Source: Clostridium akagii DSM 12554
GTDB lineage: Bacteria > Bacillota > Clostridia > Clostridiales > Clostridiaceae
Length of the DNA stretch: 64,000 nucleotides
Assembly: GCF_000686725.1 (NCBI RefSeq)
Contig: NZ_JMLK01000012.1
Span: forward strand, 1 to 64,000
Direction of reading: 5' to 3'
Shown: piece by piece, positions 10,176 through 19,029 of the stretch
Numbering within the stretch: position 1 is the stretch's first letter
Layout: every line of letters begins with the position of its first letter
Position numbers and translations under genes: made by a program
The notes under the pieces: model-generated
Databases searched by the model: none
Seen by the model: only the letters and a program-made list of their open reading frames with translations
Told to the model about the DNA's origin: nothing

Positions 10176-10580
10176 ATGGAAAAAATATGTGTATTAGATT
10201 CAACAAAAAAATGTAATGAATGTGGAACTTGTGATAAATGTGATTTAAATCCTGAAAAAATTTGCGACAGTTGTGGCGAATGCATTAATCTAGAGCTTGG
10301 TGAAAAAAAAGAAATACTTATTGATAAGATACTAGAAGATCCTGATGAGATAAAAGAGTATGAAGAGGGGTTTTCGGATGACGAAAGTGGTCTAGATGAA
10401 AATTTACTTGATGACTATGATGATGATTATGTACGGGATGAAAAGGATGATTTACCTTATGATCTACAACTAATAGATGATATTGATGGTTTGTCTGAAA
10501 TGATTGACGAAGACAGAAAAGCAAAACAACTATTAGAAGAAAAATCCCCAGGTTTTTTTGTTGTAAAAAAACCTAAATGA
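10176..10580 (+). CDS. Cysteine-cluster protein with acidic tail, function unknown
   Basis: A 134-residue protein I cannot assign to a named family. The first 36 residues hold eight cysteines in CxxCxxCxxC and CxxCxxC arrangements (C5, C13, C16, C19, C22, C30, C33, C36), which suggests zinc or iron-sulfur binding. The remainder is strongly acidic, with runs such as DDYDDDY, and ends FFVVKKPK. It has GAGGG before the ATG and is divergent from lexA, sharing the intergenic region that holds the palindrome. Similar small Cys-cluster proteins occur beside lexA in clostridia as far as I recall, but the role is unknown. Confidence 0.75.
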   Translation: MEKICVLDSTKKCNECGTCDKCDLNPEKICDSCGECINLELGEKKEILIDKILEDPDEIKEYEEGFSDDESGLDENLLDDYDDDYVRDEKDDLPYDLQLIDDIDGLSEMIDEDRKAKQLLEEKSPGFFVVKKPK

Positions 10581-10635
10581 ATAACGAAGAAAGGCCTAGT
10601 CTTATTTTATTGAGACAAGGTCTTTCTTCGTTATT
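10580..10635. terminator. Bidirectional terminator
   Basis: Long inverted repeat (AATAACGAAGAAAG... with ...CTTTCTTCGTTATT) between the converging Cys-rich and recombinase genes. Confidence 0.85.
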
Positions 10636-10636
10636 C

Positions 10637-11665
10637 TTATTGCTCATGAGGGGAATGGGACTGATTTTCGGGCACCTCTTTATCGTTTAGCGGATTAGAT
10701 TTTACAGCTTGACGTAGTTTTTCATCGTCTATATGAGTATAAATCTGGGTGGTGGATACACTCTCATGACCAAGAATCTGCTGTAGACTTAGTATATCTA
10801 CATTGCCGTATTTATACATTAAAGTTGCTGCAGTATGTCTGAGTTTATGTGGAGTGTACTTAGTGCTATCTAAATTAGCCTTTTTTATATATTTTTTTAC
10901 TAATACTTCAACTGTTCTTTTACTTATTCTTTTGTTCTTTCTGCTTAAGAATAATGCGTCTTTGTCCTCGATAGAACGTATGTTCTTAATTTTTAATTCT
11001 CTAAAAGGAATATAAAGAAGAATGGCTTGAAGACACGCTTCGTTCAAATAAACGGTTCTTTCTTTATTACCTTTACCAATTATAGATAGGGTATCATCTT
11101 TGATTTTTGAAATATTTATTCCTACTAGTTCTGAAAGTCTAAGACCGCAATTTAAAAATAACATCAATATACAATAATCTCGTTCTTTATTTTCTCCATC
11201 TACAACATTTAATAGGGACTTACTTTCTGTCAAACTTAAATACACCGGATTCCTGCCATGAATTTTAGGAGATTCAAGTTCTAGTGCTGGATTTATAATT
11301 AATACTTTAGCCTTGACACTTAAATATTTAAAAAATGATTTTAGAGTAGCAACTTTTCTAGCTCTGGCATAATTCCCGTTACCTCTGTAATTCTCTACAA
11401 AAGATAAAAAAGCAAATAGGTCTTCTAATTTTATATTCCCTATAAATGAAATATCCACATCACCAATATAAATATCATTAAAATCATCTTCTTTTTTTGA
11501 CTTGCCATAATAAAGCTTCATAAATCTAAAAAACAGACAAAGTTCTATTTTATAATTATAAATTGTGTTTTCTGAAGTTCCTCTTATAGTTCTTAAATAA
11601 TTCAGAAAATTAGTAACTTGTTCAGGAACGTCGTTATCTATTAGTTGTTTTAAGTCATATTTCAT
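10637..11665 (-). CDS. Tyrosine recombinase (XerC/XerD-like)
   Basis: A site-specific tyrosine recombinase of 342 residues, somewhat longer than the usual 300 of XerC/XerD. The N-terminal SAM-like core-binding domain (about 15-120) is followed by the catalytic domain with all six active-site residues: R176 (CGLRLSEL), K198 (IGKGNKER), H273 and R276 (PHKLRHT), H300 (LGHES) and nucleophile Y309 (QIYTHI). It could be the chromosomal dimer-resolving Xer enzyme or a domesticated integrase; no phage or element genes adjoin it. A striking 9-14-9 inverted repeat lies 23-54 bases upstream of its start and may be its operator or a recombination site. Confidence 0.9.
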   Translation of the reverse strand: MKYDLKQLIDNDVPEQVTNFLNYLRTIRGTSENTIYNYKIELCLFFRFMKLYYGKSKKEDDFNDIYIGDVDISFIGNIKLEDLFAFLSFVENYRGNGNYARARKVATLKSFFKYLSVKAKVLIINPALELESPKIHGRNPVYLSLTESKSLLNVVDGENKERDYCILMLFLNCGLRLSELVGINISKIKDDTLSIIGKGNKERTVYLNEACLQAILLYIPFRELKIKNIRSIEDKDALFLSRKNKRISKRTVEVLVKKYIKKANLDSTKYTPHKLRHTAATLMYKYGNVDILSLQQILGHESVSTTQIYTHIDDEKLRQAVKSNPLNDKEVPENQSHSPHEQ

Positions 11666-11687
11666 AAAAAACCTCCAAATTTACTGC

Positions 11688-11719
11688 TTACTGCGTCAAA
11701 TTCCTATTTTACGCAGTAA
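11688..11719. repeat. Inverted repeat TTACTGCGT-N14-ACGCAGTAA upstream of the recombinase gene
   Basis: Perfect nine-base arms around 14 bases. An additional half-copy TTACTGC directly precedes the left arm (11681-11687). It sits in the promoter position of the tyrosine recombinase gene. A recombinase core site or an autoregulatory operator are both plausible. Confidence 0.7.
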
Positions 11720-11907
11720 TATTCCGATGTAAGGGGATAATTTTTCTTGTATTTTATCATAGTACTTCCTAGGTAAAATTTGTTTTTTTTCTGAATTACG
11801 TTGTAATAAAATCTAAGAAAACATATTATCACTAATATACAAATGCCAGCTTGTACAAATCCTATTTCCTTAAATTTTATATAAATCCATTTAGATGTAT
11901 AGCTCAT
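11704..11907 (-). CDS. Possible small membrane protein, doubtful
   Basis: An open frame of 67 codons with one hydrophobic segment (FVQAGICILVIICFLRFYY). It has no clear ribosome binding site, no recognised family, and its 3' end lies inside the recombinase-linked inverted repeat, so it may not be a gene. The rest of the stretch between 11720 and 12040 is AT-rich and shows nothing else I can support. Confidence 0.2.
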   Translation of the reverse strand: MSYTSKWIYIKFKEIGFVQAGICILVIICFLRFYYNVIQKKNKFYLGSTMIKYKKNYPLTSEYYCVK

Positions 11908-12040
11908 ATCTATCTAATATATGTTTAATATCAGTGAAATTTATACATTTGTTTCCTACCCTATTTTCCTATTGATAATCAATTGACATGTTCTATCAAT
12001 TACAAGTCAAAGGGACTAAAAAAATTTGGAAATTAATTTA

Positions 12041-12092
12041 AGCCATCTTCAAAAATATTTCCTACAGGCTATATATATTTATGAAGATGGCT
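12041..12092 (-). terminator. Likely terminator of the NUDIX gene
   Basis: Eleven-base arms AGCCATCTTCA and TGAAGATGGCT separated by about 30 bases, starting eight bases after the NUDIX stop. The T-tract is weak, so this is a probable rather than certain terminator. Confidence 0.5.
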
Positions 12093-12100
12093 AGAGTAAA

Positions 12101-12709
12101 TTACTCAAACAATTTTTCTCCAAGTAGTACAAAAGCTTGTAATGTTATAAATGCTCTCATATCAATTTTAACATCTGTTTTAAGTAGTTCTTTTACTTCA
12201 TTGACAGAAAAGAGCATTATTTCTATATCTTCGTCTTCTTCAAGTCCATCGTAGGAGATATTCCCACTACAAGTGCAAAATACAATAGCAGCAGATTCAT
12301 CTGTCATTCCTGCAGAAGCATAAACTCCTTTTCTAGATCTTTCATGATTTATTTTTATGATGTCTAGTCCAGTTTCTTCTTTGAGCTCTCTAGCACTAGC
12401 TTTTTCATAATCTTCACCAGTATCTATAAGACCAGCTGGCAGTTCAAATACATAATCATTGAGTGGTATTCTAAATTGTCTTATACAAACGATCTTTCTG
12501 CTTTCATTGTGCAATGCAGCTATTATAGTGGCATCCATTTTTTCTTCTGCGCCTTGAAAATATTGAGAAGAAAGAGTTTTAAAATCTTTTCGTGAAGCAA
12601 CAGTCCAATGACTTAACTTTTTATTTTTATTTTCATACTCAGCATCGTAAAGATTTAGAAACTTTGTTTCTGCCAAGGGTGTGAGCTTTTTTATTCTATT
12701 TGTATTCAT
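12101..12709 (-). CDS. NUDIX hydrolase, ADP-ribose pyrophosphatase type
   Basis: The NUDIX box is intact: G-LIDTG-E-DYEKASA-RELKEETG (Gx5Ex7REUxEExGU), which binds the catalytic magnesium ions. The upstream stretch FELPAGLID and the overall 200-residue size match ADP-ribose/nucleoside-diphosphate sugar pyrophosphatases. I take the ATG at 12709 as the start, because AAAGGTGG lies eight bases before it; an in-frame GTG further upstream overlaps that ribosome site. It is transcribed alone. Confidence 0.88.
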   Translation of the reverse strand: MNTNRIKKLTPLAETKFLNLYDAEYENKNKKLSHWTVASRKDFKTLSSQYFQGAEEKMDATIIAALHNESRKIVCIRQFRIPLNDYVFELPAGLIDTGEDYEKASARELKEETGLDIIKINHERSRKGVYASAGMTDESAAIVFCTCSGNISYDGLEEDEDIEIMLFSVNEVKELLKTDVKIDMRAFITLQAFVLLGEKLFE

Positions 12710-12798
12710 ATGTTTAGCCACCTTTAATTTTATGATTAATTGCCATGAAATAACTTACCTATGTGCAGCAGTATTATTTTTATCATGCTACTTAAAAA

Positions 12799-12839
12799 AA
12801 TCCAAATCTACACTATTCATTCTAGCATAAATTTGGATT
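12799..12839 (-). terminator. Terminator of dapA
   Basis: Stem AATCCAAAT/ATTTGGATT followed on the minus strand by a run of seven Ts, directly after the dapA stop. Confidence 0.75.
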
Positions 12840-12843
12840 AAGA

Positions 12844-13704
12844 TTATAAGTTTTTATCAATTTTTCTGGCTAAAGTTTCTGATATTTGAACTAAAGGTAA
12901 CCTTATTTCTTGAGAATTAATTAATCCTAATTTATATAAGCAATATTTAATTGGAGCAGGATTAGGTTCTTCAAATAATAATGGAATAAGATTAGCTAGC
13001 GTCTTCCAAATTTCGAAAGCTTTAAGATGATCGTTATCTTGAACTTTTTTATATATCTCAATAAACTTTTCTGTATGAAGATGGGCTGAAGCAAGAATCC
13101 CTCCATCTCCACCAAGCATTAATGTACTGTAAAAGAAAGCATCTTCTCCTGTTAATATAGAAAAATCTTTAGGTGGATTTAATAAGAGTTCACTACTTTG
13201 GCTAAAATCACCACATGCATCCTTTATTCCAACAATATTTTTAAGTTCAGAAAGCCTTCTCGTTGTATCATTTTCAATGTTTCTTCCAGTTCTATACGGT
13301 ATATTGTATAAAATAATATCAAGGGGTGTAGCTTCTGATATTTTTTTAAAATGCTCATATATCCCCCTTTGATCTGGCCTATTATAATATGGGCATACTG
13401 ATAAAACACCTTGGATTTTATATTTTTCTAGCATCTTAATATCTTTTGCCATTTTTTCTGTATTATTCCCGCCGAACCCCACATATATTGGCAAATTATT
13501 TTCATTATACTCAATAGTTTTTTCTAATATAGCTTCATACTCATAATCGGATAATGTAGGAGTTTCACCTGTGGTTGCAAGTGGAACAAATCCAGTTACT
13601 CCAAGTTTAGAATAATGTTTAATCAACTTTTCATATGATTTAAAATCTACTTCTCCTCCTGTAAATGGAGTGATAATAGGTACTAAAACACCTTTAATTT
13701 TCAT
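12844..13704 (-). CDS. dapA: 4-hydroxy-tetrahydrodipicolinate synthase DapA
   Basis: DapA condenses pyruvate with aspartate semialdehyde, the committed step to lysine, diaminopimelate and, in spore-formers, dipicolinate. The 286-residue TIM barrel has the TTGE motif at 44-47, catalytic Tyr in ILYNIP (Y133) and the Schiff-base Lys in VGIKDACGD (K161). The substrate-selective PYYNRP segment is present. A lysine riboswitch with a terminator immediately upstream supports a biosynthetic role rather than one of the related sialate or keto-acid aldolases. Confidence 0.95.
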   Translation of the reverse strand: MKIKGVLVPIITPFTGGEVDFKSYEKLIKHYSKLGVTGFVPLATTGETPTLSDYEYEAILEKTIEYNENNLPIYVGFGGNNTEKMAKDIKMLEKYKIQGVLSVCPYYNRPDQRGIYEHFKKISEATPLDIILYNIPYRTGRNIENDTTRRLSELKNIVGIKDACGDFSQSSELLLNPPKDFSILTGEDAFFYSTLMLGGDGGILASAHLHTEKFIEIYKKVQDNDHLKAFEIWKTLANLIPLLFEEPNPAPIKYCLYKLGLINSQEIRLPLVQISETLARKIDKNL

Positions 13705-13760
13705 ATTATTCCTACCTTTCTCTTACCCGGGCAAAATCACATTATATTAGTGAACACAAA

Positions 13761-14000
13761 AATAACAGCAAAGGAACACCTTTGCTGTTATTATAAAGAC
13801 TAATAGTAACAATGCACGTGTACCTTGTAGCTCTCCACTATAAAAACTTTAGTGACAGTTTTATATATGTTTTATACAAAACCAGAAAATATTTCAGCAA
13901 AAACATTTTCTTCGGCTATAATTCCTTTCTTTATCCCTCAACGCCTGCAAGCTAGGAAAAAATACTTATAATTATAGCTCCTCTACCCTAGGTAAGAATT
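13761..14000 (-). promoter_or_regulatory. Lysine riboswitch (L-box) with terminator, controlling dapA
   Basis: On the minus strand the leader shows the L-box landmarks in order: GGTAGAGGAGC, AAGTA, GCCGAAG, ACTGTCACT and TAGTGGAGAGCTAC. It ends in a 14-bp terminator stem (13761-13774 with 13779-13792) and T-tract. In this class lysine binding favours termination. The gene start follows about 55 bases later. Confidence 0.92.
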
Positions 14001-14092
14001 CAATTTTATTGTATATATGTTATCATAAACAGTATAAAAATTCAATCTTTATGCTGCTTTTATATAATAAATAATCAAATAGTATATTTAAA

Positions 14093-14701
14093 TTATTTAG
14101 CCTCTGCTACAGGTGCTACTGCAGCTACTGGTTTTACTTCTTCTTCTACTTCTTCTTCAATTATAAAGCTTGTTACAGTTCCGTAAACTTCATCATCTTT
14201 ATCAGCTGATTTTAAGCTTTCATCTAATTTAAATTCTTCAAAAGTAATTGTGTCATTTCTATCTTTTTTAGATACATCTACACGTATTACATCTGGCATT
14301 AAATCTATTTTACCAAAAACATCTACAAAAGCTTTACGAATTTGTAATTGTAATTGTACTTTTTTCAAAGCTTCTTCACCATCAAATATAATTGGAATTT
14401 GTATTTTCACATCTTTATCTCTAGCTACTAATTGTACATCGATATGTCTAATTTTATTTGAAACTGGTTGTCTTTGGATTTCTTTAATAAATCCGAATTT
14501 CTTGTCTTCTCCACACTTAACCCATAGTTTAACATTTGATCCGTGTACTGAAAGGATCTTTTTAAGTGCTATTTCCTGGATTTTAACTGATTGTGCCTCT
14601 CCAGAAGCGTTACCATAAATTACTGCTGGTATAAACCCTTCTTCTTTAAATTTTTTGGATGTTTTTTCTCTTGGTTCAACATTTAATATTACTTGTTCCA
14701 A
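14093..14701 (-). CDS. 50S ribosomal protein L25 / general stress protein Ctc
   Basis: Long-form L25 (Ctc/TL5 type, 202 residues), which binds 5S rRNA. The N-terminal domain includes the family features REKTSKKFKEEGFIPAVIYG and EIQRQPVSNKIRHIDVQL; the C-terminal beta domain runs to about 185 and ends in an Ala/Pro/Glu-rich tail (VKPVAAVAPVAEAK). An ATG with a GGAG site supports the start. It stands alone, unlike Bacillus where ctc lies near pth. Confidence 0.93.
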   Translation of the reverse strand: MEQVILNVEPREKTSKKFKEEGFIPAVIYGNASGEAQSVKIQEIALKKILSVHGSNVKLWVKCGEDKKFGFIKEIQRQPVSNKIRHIDVQLVARDKDVKIQIPIIFDGEEALKKVQLQLQIRKAFVDVFGKIDLMPDVIRVDVSKKDRNDTITFEEFKLDESLKSADKDDEVYGTVTSFIIEEEVEEEVKPVAAVAPVAEAK

Positions 14702-15188
14702 AATAACTCACTCCTTCTGATCTTATATAATGTTTCAATCGCTAGTATAGCTAAGAGTTTCTTAAGGCGTCTTCAAAAAAAAATATACCTTCATATTTGA
14801 CTTGTTATTTTCTTTAAGTTGCCTAATCCCTTGCCTTATTATTAGAAGATAAAGTTCTTCGCTCAAAATTATAAATTCAAGTTAATTACCCATCTGATAA
14901 CCATAGTGACTAAATACCTAATACTATTATAACACAAATCGCAAGTCAATGTTTTTGCGATTTAATAATGTTATTTAACAATTTTAATAGCAGTTATAAA
15001 TATACTATTAAATTATAGAAATATCAAGAGTACTTTGACATTTTACATGTATATAACGCAATTTTACACATAATCCACATGCAAATGATTGATTTTTGAG
15101 TTATAATTAAGAATATGCGATTAAAAGTAAAAAAATCAAAATTCTAAACATGAAAAATATATTTTTTAAAATCGGAAGGAGTACTGTT
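14702..15188. other. Intergenic stretch between ctc and the PHP gene
   Basis: AT-rich, no gene supported. It contains a hairpin AAATCGCAA/TTGCGATTT near 14935-14965 and a minus-strand stretch around 14770-14880 that reads open for about 40 codons (LSEELYLLIIRQGIRQLKE) but has no start or family match. This might be a gene remnant; I leave it unassigned. Confidence 0.4.
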
Positions 15189-15920
15189 ATGAAATATCCT
15201 ATAGATTTACATACACATACTATAGCTAGCGGTCACGCATATACTACACTATTAGAAAATGCAAAATATGCAAGTGAAATAGGCCTTGAGGTTCTAGGAA
15301 CTACAGATCATGCACCTAGTATGCCTGGAGCACCTGAACTATGGTATTTTGGTAATTTTAAATCACTCCCTAGAAAAATAGCAGGAGTTACAATGCTATA
15401 TGGTTGTGAATCAAATATCGTTGATTATGAAGGAGATATAGATTTACCTTTAGAAATACAAGAAAAATTAGATATAATGATAGCTAGCATGCATGACCCT
15501 GTTATGAAGCCTAATAAAGATCCAGACATAAATACTAGGGCTTATCTAAACGCTATGGATAATAGTAATATTCAAATAATTGGTCATGCTGGTAATCCCA
15601 GCTTCCCTATTCACGAAGAAGCTCTAGTTAAAAAGGCAAAAGAAAAAAATATTTTAATTGAAATTAATAATAGTTCTTTTATTAGATCAAGAATTGGAAG
15701 CGAAAAAACTTGTATTAAACTTGCTAAGTTATGTAAGGAAAATAGTGTGAAGATAATACTTAACAGTGATGCTCATTCATGTTTTCATATAGGTAATTTT
15801 GATGCTGCAATTAAAGTTCTTAAAAGCATAGATATGCCAGAAGAATTAATAATTAACACAAGCAAAGATAAACTTTTTGAATTTTTAAATGAAAAAGGAA
15901 AAATAATTCAGGATAGATAA
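15189..15920 (+). CDS. PHP-domain phosphoesterase (YcdX family)
   Basis: A stand-alone PHP protein of 243 residues. Metal-binding motifs are visible: HTHT at 8-11, TTDHAP, CESN, IIGHAGNP and, near the C-terminus, NSDAHS. The family hydrolyses phosphoesters using a trinuclear metal site; the exact substrate is unknown. I place the start at the ATG at 15189 because GGAAGGAG lies just upstream; a longer frame from 15150 lacks such a site. Confidence 0.88.
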   Translation: MKYPIDLHTHTIASGHAYTTLLENAKYASEIGLEVLGTTDHAPSMPGAPELWYFGNFKSLPRKIAGVTMLYGCESNIVDYEGDIDLPLEIQEKLDIMIASMHDPVMKPNKDPDINTRAYLNAMDNSNIQIIGHAGNPSFPIHEEALVKKAKEKNILIEINNSSFIRSRIGSEKTCIKLAKLCKENSVKIILNSDAHSCFHIGNFDAAIKVLKSIDMPEELIINTSKDKLFEFLNEKGKIIQDR

Positions 15921-15929
15921 AATATTGTA

Positions 15930-15957
15930 AGAAGGTAGTTTTTTTATACTGCCTTCT
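15930..15957. terminator. Bidirectional terminator
   Basis: AGAAGGTAGT/ACTGCCTTCT stem with seven central Ts, between the convergent PHP and holin genes. Confidence 0.7.
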
Positions 15958-16324
15958 ATTTAACCACTTTTTTAAATTGATTAACCTGCAAAACAACCGC
16001 CTTAATAATGTTGTAAATCTCGGTATCTGTGAGTCCTGTCTTGCCTTCAATCATTTCTAATACTTTACTATGCTTAACTGTACCCTCCCAATTAAATTCC
16101 TTTCCTAGCTGTTCTACTGTTTGTACCGCTCGTTTTACAATTGCCACATCTGCATTATACCGCTCAATTCCCATAGACTGTATTAATGCCTGCTTCTGCT
16201 TTTCAATTAGCTGTCTATTTGAATCTATGAAAGATTTTAATTGTCTTCTTGCTATTTCTAAAATAGTCCCTATAACAGCTACTAATATTGGTATTATGAT
16301 GCTAGTGATTAATGTTTGATTCAT
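15956..16324 (-). CDS. Phage holin, LLH family
   Basis: A 122-residue protein with one N-terminal membrane segment (LITSIIIPILVAVIGTILEI) followed by a charged helix, matching the LLH/Phage_holin_6 type in which a single transmembrane helix is followed by a soluble tail. The ATG at 16324 follows GGGAGGGAG. Directly upstream in the same direction is an endolysin, so the pair forms a lysis module. No other phage structural gene is present. Confidence 0.8.
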   Translation of the reverse strand: MNQTLITSIIIPILVAVIGTILEIARRQLKSFIDSNRQLIEKQKQALIQSMGIERYNADVAIVKRAVQTVEQLGKEFNWEGTVKHSKVLEMIEGKTGLTDTEIYNIIKAVVLQVNQFKKVVK

Positions 16325-16383
16325 AATACTCCCTCCCAAAATATTATTTATAAACTGAACAACATCTTTGTTTTCCTATAATA

Positions 16384-17358
16384 CTAGGAATTTTCATCTA
16401 ACAATTTTGACCAAGTTGCTTTACCAACAATTCCATCTGCCTTTAGTTTATGACGTGCCTGCCAGTTTTGGACGTTAATCTTTGTTTTAGTACCAAATAT
16501 TCCATCGATTACCCCTCCTACACGATATTGTATATATCTTGTAGCATACTCTTTATGAGCATAGACCACCCCATCTGTGGCCATTGAATAAATTTCTTTA
16601 ACTGCTACTGATGTCTTGAGTCCCCAAATTGCATCAACTTTTAAACCCATAATGGACTGAAAATCTTTTATAGCTGCTGTTGTTACTGGACCATTAATAC
16701 TGTCCACTGCTAGCCCTTTTTTAAGTAAAGTATTTAGTTCTATTTGTATAAGTCTAACTGAAGGATCTCCACTCTGACCTGGTTGTGACGAATCAATTAT
16801 AACAGGATTACTACCAGTAACTAATATGTTATTAGAAAATAAGTCTACATTTGCATTTCCATTAAGTCCGTTAATTTTTCCATACCATTCATACTGGATT
16901 CCAGCATATTCGCCTACTGACGTTGGGACAGAATAATTGGAACCTGGAGTATCAGTTGGTTGTGCAATCCATATTCTGCTCTTAGCTAATCCAGTTTTAT
17001 TAGCAATAAAATGTGAACCATATAACAATAGGTTTGGATCTCTGCTTATGAATTGGGCTATAAAATTAAAATCTGGATTTGTAGTAATCTCATAATCTAA
17101 AACAGGTTTTAGATCCCACTTATATTTTGCTGACTCATTAAAAAAATGGTTATACTCGGCAATTACATTGTTTTTTTCTGCAAAATGATATGCTCCAACT
17201 TTAAGCCCCACACTTTTAGCTGCTTTATATTGTTCTGGGGCCATTGGATTATTGTAGGTAATTCCATCAGTTAATTTAATATAAACAACATCAACACTAG
17301 ACTTAATTGCATTCCAATCTGTAATAACTGTACCTGAATAAATATCTATACCTTTCAT
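16384..17358 (-). CDS. GH25 lysozyme (endolysin) with two peptidoglycan-binding domains
   Basis: Residues 1-190 form a GH25 muramidase: KGIDIYSG at the start, YIKLTDG, VGAYHFAE and PVLDYE, where D88 and E90 are the catalytic pair. Two PG_binding_1 domains follow at about 200-260 and 265-322 (LIQIELNTLLKKGL... and YATRYIQYRVGG...). No signal peptide is present, so release would need the adjacent holin. The architecture is typical of clostridial phage endolysins. It may be a prophage remnant or a domesticated lysis function. Confidence 0.9.
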   Translation of the reverse strand: MKGIDIYSGTVITDWNAIKSSVDVVYIKLTDGITYNNPMAPEQYKAAKSVGLKVGAYHFAEKNNVIAEYNHFFNESAKYKWDLKPVLDYEITTNPDFNFIAQFISRDPNLLLYGSHFIANKTGLAKSRIWIAQPTDTPGSNYSVPTSVGEYAGIQYEWYGKINGLNGNANVDLFSNNILVTGSNPVIIDSSQPGQSGDPSVRLIQIELNTLLKKGLAVDSINGPVTTAAIKDFQSIMGLKVDAIWGLKTSVAVKEIYSMATDGVVYAHKEYATRYIQYRVGGVIDGIFGTKTKINVQNWQARHKLKADGIVGKATWSKLLDENS

Positions 17359-17678
17359 TTAAACCACCCCTCATATACGGTACTAGCTTTTATTCATTTA
17401 ATTACACAGGCTTGTATTTTTTTATCTGAGAATATAAATCTACTCTGATACTATTAATATATGCGTCTGGTATTAGATTTGCACACATGGATTTTTATAA
17501 AGGAATAGGCAAAGAAAGACACATAAGTCTCTATTTTGCTTAACCATAGTAATACTCAATTTATATATTGAAAATTCAGATAAGTTTTACCGAATAGTTG
17601 TATAAAAGTTCATAATTGCAATATAAAATATAAAATATAAAATGTCATTATTGGAATTATATCACATTTAATCACTGT
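17359..17678. other. Intergenic stretch between endolysin and serS
   Basis: AT-rich with no open frame or strong hairpin that I can support. It presumably holds the endolysin promoter and the end of the serS transcript. Confidence 0.4.
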
Positions 17679-18953
17679 TTACAATCTATCTTTACCTATC
17701 CATTTTCTTAATACTTCTGGAACAATTATGCTTCCATCTTCTTGTTGCATTTGTTCTACAAGAGCAGGAAGTAATCTACTTGTAGCAAGACCAGAAGCAT
17801 TTAAAGTATGAACATACTCAGTCTTATTACTTCCGTCCCGTTTAAATCTAATCATTCCACGTCTAGCTTGATAATCACGAGCATTTGATGCTGAACTCAC
17901 TTCTTTATACTCACTCATGCTTGGAATCCATATTTCGATGTCATAAGTTCTTGCCATAGATGCACTACAATCTTTAGCAGCTAATTTAGACACCCGGTAA
18001 TGAAGTCCTAGGCCTTGAACAAGTTTTTCTGCTTTATCTAAAAGCTCATTAAATGCGGCATCAGAATCTTCTGGTTTTGTATATTGAAACATTTCTACCT
18101 TATTAAATTGATGACCCCTAATCATTCCTCTTTCTGTCGATCTATAACTTCCCGCTTCCACTCTATAACATGGGGTATATGAAAAATATTTTTTAGGAAG
18201 TTCTTCTTCCCTCAAAATCTCATCCCTATGTAAATTAGCTAATGCAGTTTCAGACGTTGGTAGTATAAATTGACTATTATTTTTATCTTTATTATCAGTC
18301 ACCTTAAATACCTCATCCTCAAATTTAGGAAATTGACCTGCTGTTAATCCACATTGGTAAGTTAAAATATGTGGGGGAAGAATGAATTCATACCCATCTT
18401 TTATATGTGTTTCTATAAAATAATTTAGAAGTGCCCATTCAAGCATAGCGCCATACCCTTTATAAACCCAAAAGCCATTTCCTGCAAGCTTTACACCTCT
18501 TTCATAGTCAACTAGATTATGAGCTGTTACAAGTTCCACATGATCCTTAGGAGCAAAGTTAAAGACAGTTTTTTCACCCCACTTTCGCAATACATTATTG
18601 TTTTCTTTTCCACCATATGCCACATCGTCATCAGGTATATTAGGCAAAGCCCTTAAGAAAGTATTTATTTTTTCTCCAAGTGGAGTCAATCTTTCTTGCA
18701 AACCCTTTATCTTATTTGAAACTTCTTTCATTTCTAAATAATATTTTTCAATATTTTTCCCGTTTCTTTTAAGTTCAGATATTTTTTTAGATACTTTGTT
18801 TTTTTCATTTTTTAAAGCATCACTCTCTAATATTAATTTTCTTTTTTCCCCATCCCATTGAAGAAGTTCAGTGAAATCAATATTATCCATACGTTTAGAA
18901 AGTGCTGCTTTAACCTTTTCAGTATTTTCTCTTATTAAATTTAAATCTAACAT
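17679..18953 (-). CDS. serS: Seryl-tRNA synthetase
   Basis: SerRS charges tRNA-Ser. The 424-residue class II enzyme has the N-terminal antiparallel coiled-coil arm (about 30-105, rich in K and E), and the catalytic core with motif 2 YRVEAGSYRSTERGMIRGHQF and the motif 3 segment ending LNASGLATSRLLPALVEQ. The ATG is preceded by GGAGG. A serine-type T-box leader lies upstream. Confidence 0.97.
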   Translation of the reverse strand: MLDLNLIRENTEKVKAALSKRMDNIDFTELLQWDGEKRKLILESDALKNEKNKVSKKISELKRNGKNIEKYYLEMKEVSNKIKGLQERLTPLGEKINTFLRALPNIPDDDVAYGGKENNNVLRKWGEKTVFNFAPKDHVELVTAHNLVDYERGVKLAGNGFWVYKGYGAMLEWALLNYFIETHIKDGYEFILPPHILTYQCGLTAGQFPKFEDEVFKVTDNKDKNNSQFILPTSETALANLHRDEILREEELPKKYFSYTPCYRVEAGSYRSTERGMIRGHQFNKVEMFQYTKPEDSDAAFNELLDKAEKLVQGLGLHYRVSKLAAKDCSASMARTYDIEIWIPSMSEYKEVSSASNARDYQARRGMIRFKRDGSNKTEYVHTLNASGLATSRLLPALVEQMQQEDGSIIVPEVLRKWIGKDRL

Positions 18954-19029
18954 TTTACATTGCCTCCTGAAATTTTTTATACTATCAATAGATTAGAAAG
19001 TGTAATTAATAATTTAAAATAAACAAAAA

